60,603 nt of DNA from Thermoleophilaceae bacterium (lineage in GTDB: Bacteria > Actinomycetota > Thermoleophilia > Solirubrobacterales > Thermoleophilaceae), in assembly GCA_025928265.1 (NCBI GenBank), contig JAICJV010000010.1, positions 1-60,603 on the forward strand, given 5' to 3'. The position numbers and the translations under genes were made by a program. The notes below the pieces were generated by a model. The model saw only the letters and a list, made by a program, of their open reading frames with translations. It ran no database searches and had not been told where the DNA came from. Positions within the stretch are counted from its first letter, which is position 1, and every line of letters begins with the position of its first letter. Positions 42,984 through 50,664 of this stretch are shown one piece after another.

Positions 42984-43577
42984 TTCGTTGCCGGCAGCTC
43001 GCGACGGATGGCTGAGCGGCTCCTCGGCGCCGTCGGCCGCCCGGCGCGCCAGCACGTAGGCGAGGTCTGATGCGCGATTCACATACGCGATCAAGCCGGC
43101 GGTCAGGGGGAGGCCGTCCTCGCGACCGGCGACCAGGCGGCGTTCGGCTCGGCGCAGGACGGTGCGCGCCAGGTCCAGCGCGGCGGACGCCGAGGTGGCG
43201 CCCGGCACAACGAACACCGGCCGCAGCGGGTGGTCCGCCAGGAGCGCATCGATCTCACGCTCGATCCCGGCCGTCATCTCTGCGGTCACCGACGATATGC
43301 CCGGAACAAGCCGGTCGCGGGCCCGCGGGTTGGCGGCGACTTCCGCCGCGGCGGCGAACAGGCCGCGCTGCAGGTCGAGCACGGCCCGCTCGAGCTCGCC
43401 GGCCTCCAGCAGAGACCGCGCCAGGCCCAGGGCCGCGACCGCCTCGTCGAGCGTCCCACACACCTCCACGACCGGGCTTGCTTTCGACACGCGCCCGCCG
43501 AACAGGAGTCCGGTGCTGCCGTCGTCGCCGGTCTTGGTGTAGACCCGCGGCCGTCCCCCGGGCGCGTTCGCGCTCAC
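42969..43577 (-). CDS. Cob(I)yrinic acid a,c-diamide adenosyltransferase, PduO type
   Basis: 202 residues from GTG 43577. The PduO/MMAB signature YTKTGDDGSTGLLFGGRV binds ATP at the N-terminus, with CGTLDEAVAALGLARSL in the helical bundle. RTVLRRAERRLVAG and LIAYVNRASDLAYVLARRAA complete the family pattern. It transfers adenosine from ATP to corrinoid Co(I), making adenosylcobalamin. Its start overlaps the stop of the upstream flavin reductase-like gene (GTGA), which fits a need for a reductant. No B12-dependent mutase lies in the window. Confidence 0.92.
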   Translation of the reverse strand: MSANAPGGRPRVYTKTGDDGSTGLLFGGRVSKASPVVEVCGTLDEAVAALGLARSLLEAGELERAVLDLQRGLFAAAAEVAANPRARDRLVPGISSVTAEMTAGIEREIDALLADHPLRPVFVVPGATSASAALDLARTVLRRAERRLVAGREDGLPLTAGLIAYVNRASDLAYVLARRAADGAEEPLSHPSRAAGNESGAT

Positions 43578-44353
43578 ATCCGCTCGCCAGTCTCGGGGGG
43601 CTCATCCGTCCACGGCTGCGGTTCGACGAAGAACTCCTCGGTGTGGATGCGCTCGCGCCGGGCGCCGAGCGCGGTGGCGGCGGCCGCACAGGCGACGACG
43701 AACGCCGGCGCGCCGGCGATGAAGGCGTCGTGATCGGCAAGGCTCTCGTACGTGCTGGGAAGCAGCGCCGGGATCCGCCCGTGCGGCGGCTGCCCCGGCC
43801 CACGGGTCAACGTGCGGATGAACCGAAACGACGGCTGATCGCGCTGCCGGCGCTCGAAGAGCGCGCGGTCGATCACGTCTGCCTCGGTGCGGGCCGAGAA
43901 GATCAGGGTCAGCGAGCGACGAGCGCGCGAGCGCAGCCCGGCCTCGAGCAGCGCGCGGATCGGCGCCAGTCCGGATCCGGCCGCCAGGTACAGCGCCGGC
44001 GCGGTCGAGGCCGGGTCGTCGACGAACGTCCCGTACGGTCCGGAGAGCCTCACCGTGTCGCCTTCCCGCAGCCGATCGTGGACCCAGCGGCTGGTCTCGC
44101 CGTCGGGGACGCGCGTGACCAGCAGCGAGATCGTCCCGTCCGGCCGCGGCGCATTGGCCACCGAGTAGGACCGTGGCGGCACCTCACCCCGGTCGTCCTC
44201 CAGCAGCACGTACTCACCGGCCTGGTAATCGAGCTCGCCGTGCAGCGGTGAGAGCTCGAGCTCGGCGATCACGCTCGTCCGTCGGCGCAGACGCGCCACC
44301 CGGTAGGGCTCCTCGAAGCTGCCCGGGGTGGGGACCGACCGTTCCTCAGCCAT
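43574..44353 (-). CDS. Ferredoxin/flavodoxin-NADP reductase-like FAD protein
   Basis: 259 residues from ATG 44353. FAD domain with the RxYS motif (PPRSYSVANAP) and GETSRWVHDRLREGDTVRLSGPYGTF. NAD(P)-binding domain YLAAGSGLAPIRALLEAGL, LIFSARTEADVIDRALFE, and a C-terminal FFVEPQPW tail. No [2Fe-2S] ferredoxin domain or cysteine cluster is attached, so a separate electron carrier is required. Its stop overlaps the start of the adenosyltransferase, suggesting a role in reducing the corrinoid cobalt, though this is an inference. Confidence 0.87.
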   Translation of the reverse strand: MAEERSVPTPGSFEEPYRVARLRRRTSVIAELELSPLHGELDYQAGEYVLLEDDRGEVPPRSYSVANAPRPDGTISLLVTRVPDGETSRWVHDRLREGDTVRLSGPYGTFVDDPASTAPALYLAAGSGLAPIRALLEAGLRSRARRSLTLIFSARTEADVIDRALFERRQRDQPSFRFIRTLTRGPGQPPHGRIPALLPSTYESLADHDAFIAGAPAFVVACAAAATALGARRERIHTEEFFVEPQPWTDEPPETGERM

Positions 44354-44416
44354 CGAAGTCGTCAATTGTGACCCGTCGGAGCCTGCTTCGCCGAGCGCTG
44401 CGCGGCGACGGTGATA

Positions 44417-44439
44417 TATTTCACAGTAAGAATGTAAAA
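44417..44439. promoter_or_regulatory. Weak 23-bp palindrome (site D) between flavin reductase-like and PrpD-like genes
   Basis: ATTTCACA, seven bases, TGTAAAAA: spacing identical to sites A and B, half-sites less well conserved. GGTGA-N6-TCACA (44409-44424) overlaps it and looks CRP-like, so which protein would bind is unclear. It lies about 30 bases upstream of the ATG at 44468. Confidence 0.35.
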
Positions 44440-44467
44440 AAGCATAGCGACGGAGGCGAACGACCGC

Positions 44468-45844
44468 ATGACGCAGGTCGAGCAACTCGGGCGGTTCGTG
44501 GCTACGGCCCGCTGGGAGGACGTCTCCGGCGCCGCGCGCGAGCAGCTGCGACTGCGCGTCCTGGACTCGCTCGGCTGCGCGCTGGGCGCACTCGATTCGG
44601 ATGTGCCGGCGCTCGTTCGTGCCCACGTCGACGACTTCGGTGGCGCACCGCGATGCGCGCTCGTCGGCGGCGGTCGCAGCGCCCCGGACCGCGCCGCGTT
44701 GCTGAACGGCGCACTCGTGCGCTACCTCGACTTCAACGACGCCTACCTGGCGCCGGGCGAGACCTGCCACCCGTCCGACAACCTCGCGCCCGTCCTGGCC
44801 GCCGCGGAGTACGCGGGCGCCGACGGGCGCACGCTGCTCACCGCGCTCGCGGTCGCCTACCAGGTCCAATGCCGGCTCTCGGATGTCGCTCCGGTCCGCG
44901 CGCGCGGGTTCGACCACACGGTCCAGGGGGCCTATGCGGCCGCCGCCGGCGTCGCGCGTGCGCTCGGCCTGGACGCCGAGCGAACGGCCCACGCGATCGC
45001 CATCGCGGGCACCTCGCTCAACGCCCTCCGCGTCACCCGCACCGGCGCGCTGTCGCACTGGAAGGGACTCGCATATCCGGCCATGGCGGCAGGTGCGTTG
45101 CAGGCTGCCTTCCTGGCCATGCGCGGTGTGACCGGCCCGCGCGAGGTCTTCGAGGGCAACAAGGGCTTCATCGACGCGATCGCCGGGCCCTTCGAGCTGG
45201 ACTGGTCGCACGAGGACCTCGAGGCGGTCCGCCGCACGATCCTCAAGCGCTTCAACGCCGAGATCCACTCGCAGTCCGCGATCGAGGCGCTGCTCGAACT
45301 GCGCGCCGAGCACGGCCTCCGCGCCGACGACGTCGAGCGGATCGAGCTCGACACCTTCCAGGTCGCGTTCGACATCATCGGCGGGGGCGAGGAGGGCGAC
45401 AAGCGCCGCGTCGCGACGAAGGAGGAGGCGGACCACTCGCTGCCTTACCTGCTTGCGGTCGCGTTGCTCGACGGCCAGGTGCTGCCGGAGCAGTACCTCG
45501 CCGAGCGGATCGCCGCCGAAGACGTTCAGGACCTGCTACTCCGCGTTGACGTTCGCCCCGACCGCGCACTGTCCGACCGCTTCCCGGCCGAGCACAGCGC
45601 GCGCGTGAGGCTGCGCCTGCGCGATGGCCGCCTGCTCGAGCGCGAGCAGCACGGCTACGAGGGCTTTCACACGCGGCCCATGGGCTGGGACCTCGTCCGG
45701 GCGAAGTTCGGCCGGCTGACCTCGGGGCGCGTCGATCCGGCGCTTGCCGCGGAGATCGCCGACGCCGTCCAGCGGCTCGACGAGATCCAGCTCGGCGACC
45801 TCACCGGGTTGCTCGGCCGCACCGACCGAAGGAGACTCCCATGA
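44468..45844 (+). CDS. MmgE/PrpD-family protein (2-methylcitrate dehydratase-like)
   Basis: 458 residues, full length for the family. It begins GRFVATARWEDVSGAAREQLRLRVLDSLGCALGAL, then LLNGALVRYLDFNDAYLAPGETCHPSDNLAPVLAAAEYAGADG, and RTGALSHWKGLAYPAMAAGALQAAFLA. Family members dehydrate 2-methylcitrate or isomerise/decarboxylate related acids, and many have unknown substrates. No prpB or prpC lies nearby. The stop overlaps the ATG of the ComA-like gene, so both are probably made together. Confidence 0.9.
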   Translation: MTQVEQLGRFVATARWEDVSGAAREQLRLRVLDSLGCALGALDSDVPALVRAHVDDFGGAPRCALVGGGRSAPDRAALLNGALVRYLDFNDAYLAPGETCHPSDNLAPVLAAAEYAGADGRTLLTALAVAYQVQCRLSDVAPVRARGFDHTVQGAYAAAAGVARALGLDAERTAHAIAIAGTSLNALRVTRTGALSHWKGLAYPAMAAGALQAAFLAMRGVTGPREVFEGNKGFIDAIAGPFELDWSHEDLEAVRRTILKRFNAEIHSQSAIEALLELRAEHGLRADDVERIELDTFQVAFDIIGGGEEGDKRRVATKEEADHSLPYLLAVALLDGQVLPEQYLAERIAAEDVQDLLLRVDVRPDRALSDRFPAEHSARVRLRLRDGRLLEREQHGYEGFHTRPMGWDLVRAKFGRLTSGRVDPALAAEIADAVQRLDEIQLGDLTGLLGRTDRRRLP

Positions 45845-46713
45845 GCACCATCGACATCGCACCCGCCGACCTCGCCTTCGACTTTCTGCGCACGAATCAC
45901 CGGCCGCCCAAGCCGCGCACCCGCGGTGTCACCGAGATCCGCGGCCCCTACTACTCGGCGATGGGGCCACGCTACCTGCGCGACGTCCTCGAGACGATGG
46001 GCCCCCACGTGGACGCCCTGAAGTTCGCGGGCGGGTCCTTCACGCTGATGCCGGAGGGCGCGCTGCGCGACATCATCGAGACGGCGCATGAGCACGACGT
46101 GCTCGTGTCGACCGGCGGCTTCGTCGAGCACGTGCTCACGCAGGGCCCGGACGCGGTGGACCGCTACATCGACGAATGTGCGCGGCTCGGCTTCGACATC
46201 GTCGAGGTGTCGGCCGGCTTCATCAGCATCCCCACCGACGACGTCCTGCGGATCGTCGACCGCGTCCAGCGCACAGGCCTGAAGGCCAAGCCCGAGGTGG
46301 GAATCCAGTTCGGCGCCGGCGGCGCCACCACGCCGGAGGAGCTCGAGCAGGAGGGCACGCGCGACGTGGGCACGGCAATCGACGTGGCTCGCCGGACGCT
46401 CGACGCCGGCGCGTACATGGTCATGATCGAGTCCGAGGGCATCACCGAGGAGGTGCACACCTGGCGGGCCGATGTGGTGTCGGAGATCGTCGGTGCGCTC
46501 GGCATCGAAAAGGTGATGTTCGAGGCCGCGGACCCCGAGGTCTTCGGCTGGTACGTCAAGAACTACGGGCCCGAGGTCAACCTCTTCGTGGACCACTCGC
46601 AGATCGTCCAACTCGAATGTCTGCGGCGCGGGATCTGGGGCACGAAGAGCCTCTGGGGCCGGGTTCTCACCTATTACCCCGACGACCAGGCAGGGAGGGA
46701 GACGCGGTCGTGA
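45841..46713 (+). CDS. Phosphosulfolactate synthase (ComA/HSA32)-like protein
   Basis: 290 residues, TIM-barrel of the ComA family. TEIRGPYYSAMGPRYLRDVL, VDALKFAGGSFTLMPEGALRDII, VLVSTGGFVEHVLTQGPDAVD, FDIVEVSAGFISIPTDDVLRIV, PEVGIQFGAGG and YMVMIESEGITEEVHTW match the family. Characterised ComA adds sulfite to phosphoenolpyruvate to give phosphosulfolactate, the first step of coenzyme M synthesis; plant homologues (HSA32) are heat-stress proteins. No comB or comC is seen, so a coenzyme M role is not claimed. ATGA overlap with the PrpD-like gene. Confidence 0.85.
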   Translation: MSTIDIAPADLAFDFLRTNHRPPKPRTRGVTEIRGPYYSAMGPRYLRDVLETMGPHVDALKFAGGSFTLMPEGALRDIIETAHEHDVLVSTGGFVEHVLTQGPDAVDRYIDECARLGFDIVEVSAGFISIPTDDVLRIVDRVQRTGLKAKPEVGIQFGAGGATTPEELEQEGTRDVGTAIDVARRTLDAGAYMVMIESEGITEEVHTWRADVVSEIVGALGIEKVMFEAADPEVFGWYVKNYGPEVNLFVDHSQIVQLECLRRGIWGTKSLWGRVLTYYPDDQAGRETRS

Positions 46714-46834
46714 GCGAGCGGGGGGAGCTCAGGCGCCAGACTGTCGCCGTCCGCGCGCAGCTGCACTCGCACGGCTTCAGGGAGCGACGGTTCTTCGCCG
46801 CCGCCGTCAATCGAGCACACGAGGAGGAACCGCC

Positions 46835-47278
46835 ATGCCCATCGCCACCCGCACCGCCAAGACGACGTGGAACGGGAGTCTCGCGAAGGGAGAGGGCAGC
46901 GTCTCGGTCGGCAGCGAGGCACTTGGCGAGCTGCCGGTCACGTGGGCCGCGCGCACCGAGCGCCCGGACGGCAAGACGAGCCCCGAGGAGCTGATCGCCG
47001 CAGCGCACGCGACGTGCTTCTCGATGGCCCTGGCGCTGACGCTCGGCGAGCGGCACACGCCGCCGGAGCGCATCGACGTGGAGGCCAGGTGCACGCTCGA
47101 CGAGGTCGACGGCGCCCCTCGGATCACGGTCGTGGAGCTGCAGGTAGAGGCGGCGGTGCCCGACCTCGACGCGGCGGGGTTCAGCGACGCGCTGGGCGCC
47201 GCCAACGAGCTCTGCCCGGTCTCGAATGCGCTGAAGGGCGGCGTGGACGTCCGGGTCGACGGGCAACTCGCCTCGTGA
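46835..47278 (+). CDS. OsmC-family peroxiredoxin-like protein
   Basis: 147 residues. The two redox cysteines are in AAHATCFSMALALTLGE and NELCPVSNALKGGVDVRVDG, with the Arg/Glu-containing TSPEELIAAAHA block of OsmC. Such proteins reduce organic hydroperoxides using thiols. GAGGAGGAACC precedes the ATG. It is 121 bases after the ComA-like gene; a possible short ORF in that gap is too weak to call. It is followed at 16 bases by an AhpD-like gene, probably in one transcript. Confidence 0.92.
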   Translation: MPIATRTAKTTWNGSLAKGEGSVSVGSEALGELPVTWAARTERPDGKTSPEELIAAAHATCFSMALALTLGERHTPPERIDVEARCTLDEVDGAPRITVVELQVEAAVPDLDAAGFSDALGAANELCPVSNALKGGVDVRVDGQLAS

Positions 47279-47294
47279 CAGGAAGGAGATCGTT

Positions 47295-47786
47295 ATGAGA
47301 ATCGATTACCGGCGCGCTTTCCCCGGCGCGATGCAGGCCATGGTCGGCCTCGAGGAGGCGGTGCACGAGAGCTCGCTGGAGCCGGAGCTGCTCGAGCTCG
47401 TGAAGATGCGCGCCTCGCAGCTGAACGGCTGCGCGTACTGCCTCGACATGCACTCAAAGGACGCGCGCGCCCGCGGCGAGAGCGAGCAGCGCCTCTACGT
47501 GCTGAACGCGTGGCGCGAGGCGCCGTTCTACAACGAGCGCGAACGCGCGGCGCTCGCTTGGTGCGAGGCGCTGACGCTGGTGGCCGACACGGCCGCGCCG
47601 GACGACGTCTACGAGCAGGTGTCCGCCCAGTTCAGCGACGAGGAGATCGTGGCGCTGACGCTCGCGATCGTCGCGATCAACGGATGGAACCGCTTCGCGG
47701 TCGGGCTGCGCTCGCCGGTCGGCCACTACGTCTCGCCGTACGGGCGAGCGCATGCAGCCGCCGACGGCGCAGGCGGTTCTACGTGA
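47295..47786 (+). CDS. AhpD-like (carboxymuconolactone decarboxylase family) protein
   Basis: 163 residues. LLELVKMRASQLNGCAYCLDMHSKDARARGESEQRLYVLNAWREAPFYNERERAAL has the AhpD motif CxxC with a following His. IVALTLAIVAINGWNRFAV completes the fold. Likely a peroxidase-type reductant or thiol-disulfide protein near OsmC. The start is preceded by AAGGAGAT. The stop overlaps the GTG of the next gene (GTGA). Confidence 0.92.
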   Translation: MRIDYRRAFPGAMQAMVGLEEAVHESSLEPELLELVKMRASQLNGCAYCLDMHSKDARARGESEQRLYVLNAWREAPFYNERERAALAWCEALTLVADTAAPDDVYEQVSAQFSDEEIVALTLAIVAINGWNRFAVGLRSPVGHYVSPYGRAHAAADGAGGST

Positions 47787-48139
47787 CCGCAGGCCCGCGA
47801 ATCCCGCGGCATCCAGGGGACTCGGACCTGGACTGGGACGAGTTGCTCGCCGCGCTCGGTCGCTTGGAGGGCTCCTCGGTGGCAGTGCGCGTCGTCGAGC
47901 CCGGCGACCCGGAGATCCTCGCCGTGGTCCTGCGTGGAGAACTGGGACCGGCCAGGCAAGACCGGCCGCCCACGCTGTTCTGGCCGGTGCAGGAGGGAGC
48001 GCCGCTGCTGCCCGAGGAGGTCGAGGAGCCTGGCATCTATCTGCAGCGGGAGCATTTCGGTGGCGCGGTCGCGCGGGCCGGTGCGACCATCCTCGTGATC
48101 AGCCAGGGGCCGATGATCGTGAACGTGCGACGCGTATAG
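47783..48139 (+). CDS. Small beta-rich protein of unknown function
   Basis: 118 residues from GTG 47783, which overlaps the AhpD-like stop. SDLDWDELLAALGRLEGSSVAVRVVEPGDPEILAVVLRGEL, then TLFWPVQEGAPLLPEEVEEPGIYLQREHFGGAVARAGATILVISQGPMIVNVRRV. No signal, membrane span or catalytic motif; predicted to be a compact beta fold. It is the last gene of the OsmC/AhpD run. A hairpin follows the stop. Confidence 0.68.
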   Translation: MTAGPRIPRHPGDSDLDWDELLAALGRLEGSSVAVRVVEPGDPEILAVVLRGELGPARQDRPPTLFWPVQEGAPLLPEEVEEPGIYLQREHFGGAVARAGATILVISQGPMIVNVRRV

Positions 48140-48144
48140 GCAGA

Positions 48145-48174
48145 CGCCCCGGCGGATACACCATCGCCGGGGCG
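48145..48174 (+). terminator. Terminator-like hairpin after the OsmC/AhpD run
   Basis: CGCCCCGGCG (48145-48154) and CGCCGGGGCG (48165-48174) form a perfect 10-bp stem with a 10-base loop, 6 bases after the stop at 48139. No T-run follows. Confidence 0.6.
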
Positions 48175-48253
48175 GAAGTCGGTATTGGTCCCCATACCCA
48201 TCTGCGCGCGGGATGGCGACGATCGAGTCACGCACCACAACGAAGGAGGCGTG

Positions 48254-49486
48254 ATGATCAGCCAGGCCGTCGTCGACCACCCCCTCGAACGCGATGGACG
48301 CGAGCACGCGGCCACCGACGAGCTCGTCCTGGCGATCACGCGGATGCGCGACCCGCTCGGCGTCGTGTCGCTGTACGTGGACGCCGATCCGGCGCATGCG
48401 AACGGCGCGCGCCCGGGCTGGCACATCGCGGCGGAGAACGCGCTGCGGTCGCTGCGCGCTCGCATCGACAGCGAGCGCCCGGCCGACCGCGCGCGCCTGC
48501 TCCGGTCACGGCTCGCGCAGTTCGACACGGCGATCAACGTGTGGCTCTACAGCCGCGCCGCGGGGCGTGGCCGCGCGCTGTTCATCCCCCTGAGCGGCGA
48601 CGAGCCGATCACCGTCGGGCTCCAGATCCACCTTCCCGACGCCGTCGCGCTCGACCAGACGGCGCACGTGGCGCCGCTCCTGGCCGCGCTCGACGCCGGC
48701 CGGCCCACCGGAGTCGCGGTCGTGTCACGCGCTCGCGTGCGCGTGCTCGAGCTGCGCTTCGGGTCGTCCGACGAGCTGTTCGCGCTCGAGTTCGACGAGG
48801 TCACCTCGCAGTGGGGCGAGATACGCGGCGGCGGGCTCGCGAACACGGCCGTCCCGCAGCCGACCGGGGCGTCGCGCGACCGGCACCGCCACCGGATGGA
48901 CGAGCGCCGCGCGAGGTTCCTCGACGCGGCCGGCGACCGGCTCGCCGAAGTGGCCGCCGAGCGCGGCTGGAAGATCGCGGCCATCGCCGGAGACCCGCGC
49001 CTGACGGCTGCGGTTGCACGACCGCTCGACGCGACGGGGCGTATCGAGACCGCGACGGTCGAGCAGTCGATGGACTGGTACTCGGCGGGCCAGATCGCCG
49101 ACGCGGTCGCCGGCGCGCTCGAGCGCGGGCGGTCCGAGCGCCGGCTCGGGCTCGCGAGCCGGGCGATCGACACGGCGCGCGCGGGCGGCCCCGCGACACT
49201 CGGGCTCGGCGAGACCCTGTACTCGCTGAACGACGGGCGCGTGGAGTGCCTGATCATCGACATGGCCGGCGACCGCTTCGGCCGGCGGCTCGCCGACGGT
49301 CGGCTGGCGGTGGCCGGCGAGGCGCTCCCGGGAGCCGACGGCGAAGGTCACGCCGAGGAGGAGCACCTCACCGAGCGGATGGTCGAGCGGGCGCTCGAGA
49401 CAGGCGCGACGGTGACGCCGGTGGAGGGTCCGGCGGCCGTGCTCCTGGCGCCGCACGACGGTGTGGCCGCGCGGCTGCGCTGGTAG
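48254..49486 (+). CDS. Vms1/eRF1-like (bacterial baeRF-type) protein
   Basis: 410 residues from ATG 48254 behind AAGGAGGCGTG; GTG 48251 is an alternative. An N-terminal domain (about 20-170) includes DPLGVVSLYVDADPAHANG. A middle domain (RPTGVAVVSRARVRVLELRFG, RDRHRHRMDERRARFLDAAGDRLAEVAAERGWKIAAIAGDP) and a C-terminal segment with ECLIIDMAGDRFG follow. The organisation resembles bacterial eRF1/Vms1-like proteins (baeRF), for which peptidyl-tRNA hydrolysis or ribosome-rescue roles are suggested. I see no decisive active-site residue, so the function is tentative. Confidence 0.68.
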   Translation: MISQAVVDHPLERDGREHAATDELVLAITRMRDPLGVVSLYVDADPAHANGARPGWHIAAENALRSLRARIDSERPADRARLLRSRLAQFDTAINVWLYSRAAGRGRALFIPLSGDEPITVGLQIHLPDAVALDQTAHVAPLLAALDAGRPTGVAVVSRARVRVLELRFGSSDELFALEFDEVTSQWGEIRGGGLANTAVPQPTGASRDRHRHRMDERRARFLDAAGDRLAEVAAERGWKIAAIAGDPRLTAAVARPLDATGRIETATVEQSMDWYSAGQIADAVAGALERGRSERRLGLASRAIDTARAGGPATLGLGETLYSLNDGRVECLIIDMAGDRFGRRLADGRLAVAGEALPGADGEGHAEEEHLTERMVERALETGATVTPVEGPAAVLLAPHDGVAARLRW

Positions 49487-49513
49487 CGCTATCCATAGGC
49501 TTGGCGAAGAGGC

Positions 49514-50296
49514 ATGCAGCCGCACGAGGCCAGACAGATCGCCGAGTCGTTCGGCTCGGATCCGGAGCGCTACGACCGCTCCCGGCCCGGCTACCCGGAC
49601 GCGATGGTCGCGGCGATCGTGGACGCGAGCCCCGGCCGCGAGGTGCTCGACGTGGGCTGCGGAACCGGCATCGCCGCGCGTCAGTTCGAGGCCGCCGGCT
49701 GCAGCGTGCTCGGGGTCGAGCCGGATGAGCGCATGGCGGGATTCGCGAGGCGGAGGGGACTGGACGTCGAGGTCGCGTCGTTCGAGGACTGGCGCCCAGC
49801 CGGCCGGGAATTCGACGCGGTCACCTCGGGGCAGGCCTGGCACTGGGTCGACCCCGCCGCGGGAGCCGAGAAGGCGAGCGAGGCGCTCCGGGCCGGTGGC
49901 CGGGTCGCCCTGTTCTGGAACGCATTCGAGGCTCCGCCCGCCCTGACCGCCGCGTTCGCTGATGTGTACCGCCAGGTCATGCCGGACTTCCCGCGCAACC
50001 CGTGGGCGCGAGCCGTGCGCGACGCGTATGCGCCGATCTTCGACAAGGTGAGCGACGGGCTCCGCGGCGCAGGCACCTTCGGCGAGCCCGAGCAGTGGGC
50101 GTTCGAGTGGGCGCGGCCCTACACGCGCGACGAATGGCTCGAGCAGATGCTGACCGGCGGCGACGTCAGCCAGTTCGCGCCGGCGCTGCGCGACGAGCTG
50201 GTGGCGGGCACGGCGGCCGCAATCGACGACTTCGGCGGCAGCTTCGCGATGCAGTACACGGCCGTGGTGATTACAGCTCGCCGGTCGGGCGCCTGA
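49514..50296 (+). CDS. Class I SAM-dependent methyltransferase
   Basis: 260 residues. SAM-binding motif I VLDVGCGTGIAARQFEAAGCSVLGVEPD, then FDAVTSGQAWHWVDPAAGAEKASEALRAGGRVALFWNAF, as in UbiE/SmtA-type small-molecule methyltransferases. The N-terminal SFGSDPERYDRSRPGYPDAMV block is typical. The substrate is unknown. The ATG follows the Vms1-like gene by 27 bases and the arsC-like gene starts 13 bases after its stop, so these could be cotranscribed. Confidence 0.92.
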   Translation: MQPHEARQIAESFGSDPERYDRSRPGYPDAMVAAIVDASPGREVLDVGCGTGIAARQFEAAGCSVLGVEPDERMAGFARRRGLDVEVASFEDWRPAGREFDAVTSGQAWHWVDPAAGAEKASEALRAGGRVALFWNAFEAPPALTAAFADVYRQVMPDFPRNPWARAVRDAYAPIFDKVSDGLRGAGTFGEPEQWAFEWARPYTRDEWLEQMLTGGDVSQFAPALRDELVAGTAAAIDDFGGSFAMQYTAVVITARRSGA

Positions 50297-50309
50297 TATT
50301 GATGGTGGG

Positions 50310-50660
50310 GTGGAGCGCCTGACCGTCTACGAGAAGCCGACCTGCAGCACCTGCCGGAGCCTGGCCGCGCTGCTCACCGAGCGCGGCATCGACTTCGAGA
50401 CCGTGAACTACCACGTGGAGGGGCTGCCGGAGCCGAAGCTGCGCGAGCTGCTGGCAAAGGCCGGCTTGTCCGCCCGCGACGTGCTCCGGATGAAGGAGCC
50501 GCAGGTGGCGGAGCTGGGGCTCGCGGATCCCGCCGTGGGAGAGGACGAGCTCATCGCGGCGATGGTCGAGCACCCGCAGCTCGTGCAGCGCCCGATCGTC
50601 GAGCGCGGTGACCGGGCGGTGCTCGCGCGTCCCGTCGAGCGGGTCCTCGACCTGCTCTAG
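50310..50660 (+). CDS. ArsC/Spx/YffB-family thioredoxin-fold protein
   Basis: 116 residues from GTG 50310. It begins LTVYEKPTCSTCRSLAALLTERGIDFETVNY; the Cys-x-x-Cys is present where ArsC and Spx/YffB proteins have CxxC or CxxS. RKPI-like RPIVERGDRAVLARPVERVLDLL is the C-terminal family block. Whether it reduces arsenate or acts otherwise cannot be decided, and no arsenic genes are nearby. It is followed, convergently, by the penicillin acylase-family gene at 50665. Confidence 0.87.
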   Translation: MERLTVYEKPTCSTCRSLAALLTERGIDFETVNYHVEGLPEPKLRELLAKAGLSARDVLRMKEPQVAELGLADPAVGEDELIAAMVEHPQLVQRPIVERGDRAVLARPVERVLDLL

Positions 50661-50664
50661 GGGC

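Noticed and set aside
44409-44424. CRP-type site GGTGA-N6-TCACA
   Set aside because: Overlaps a different palindrome, and no CRP gene or second site is in view; mentioned only within site D.
43578-44467. Cobalamin riboswitch near the adenosyltransferase
   Set aside because: No B12-box-like sequence or long structured leader was found; the gene starts inside the preceding coding region.
46710-46994. Possible small ORF starting GTGA at the ComA-like stop
   Set aside because: The first 40 residues look plausible, but it runs into the OsmC gene in another frame with a Pro/Arg-rich tail and no own stop before it; too weak to call.
48181-48198. GGTAT-N8-ATACC inverted repeat before the Vms1-like gene
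   Set aside because: Five-base arms with an 8-base gap are expected by chance in this sequence.
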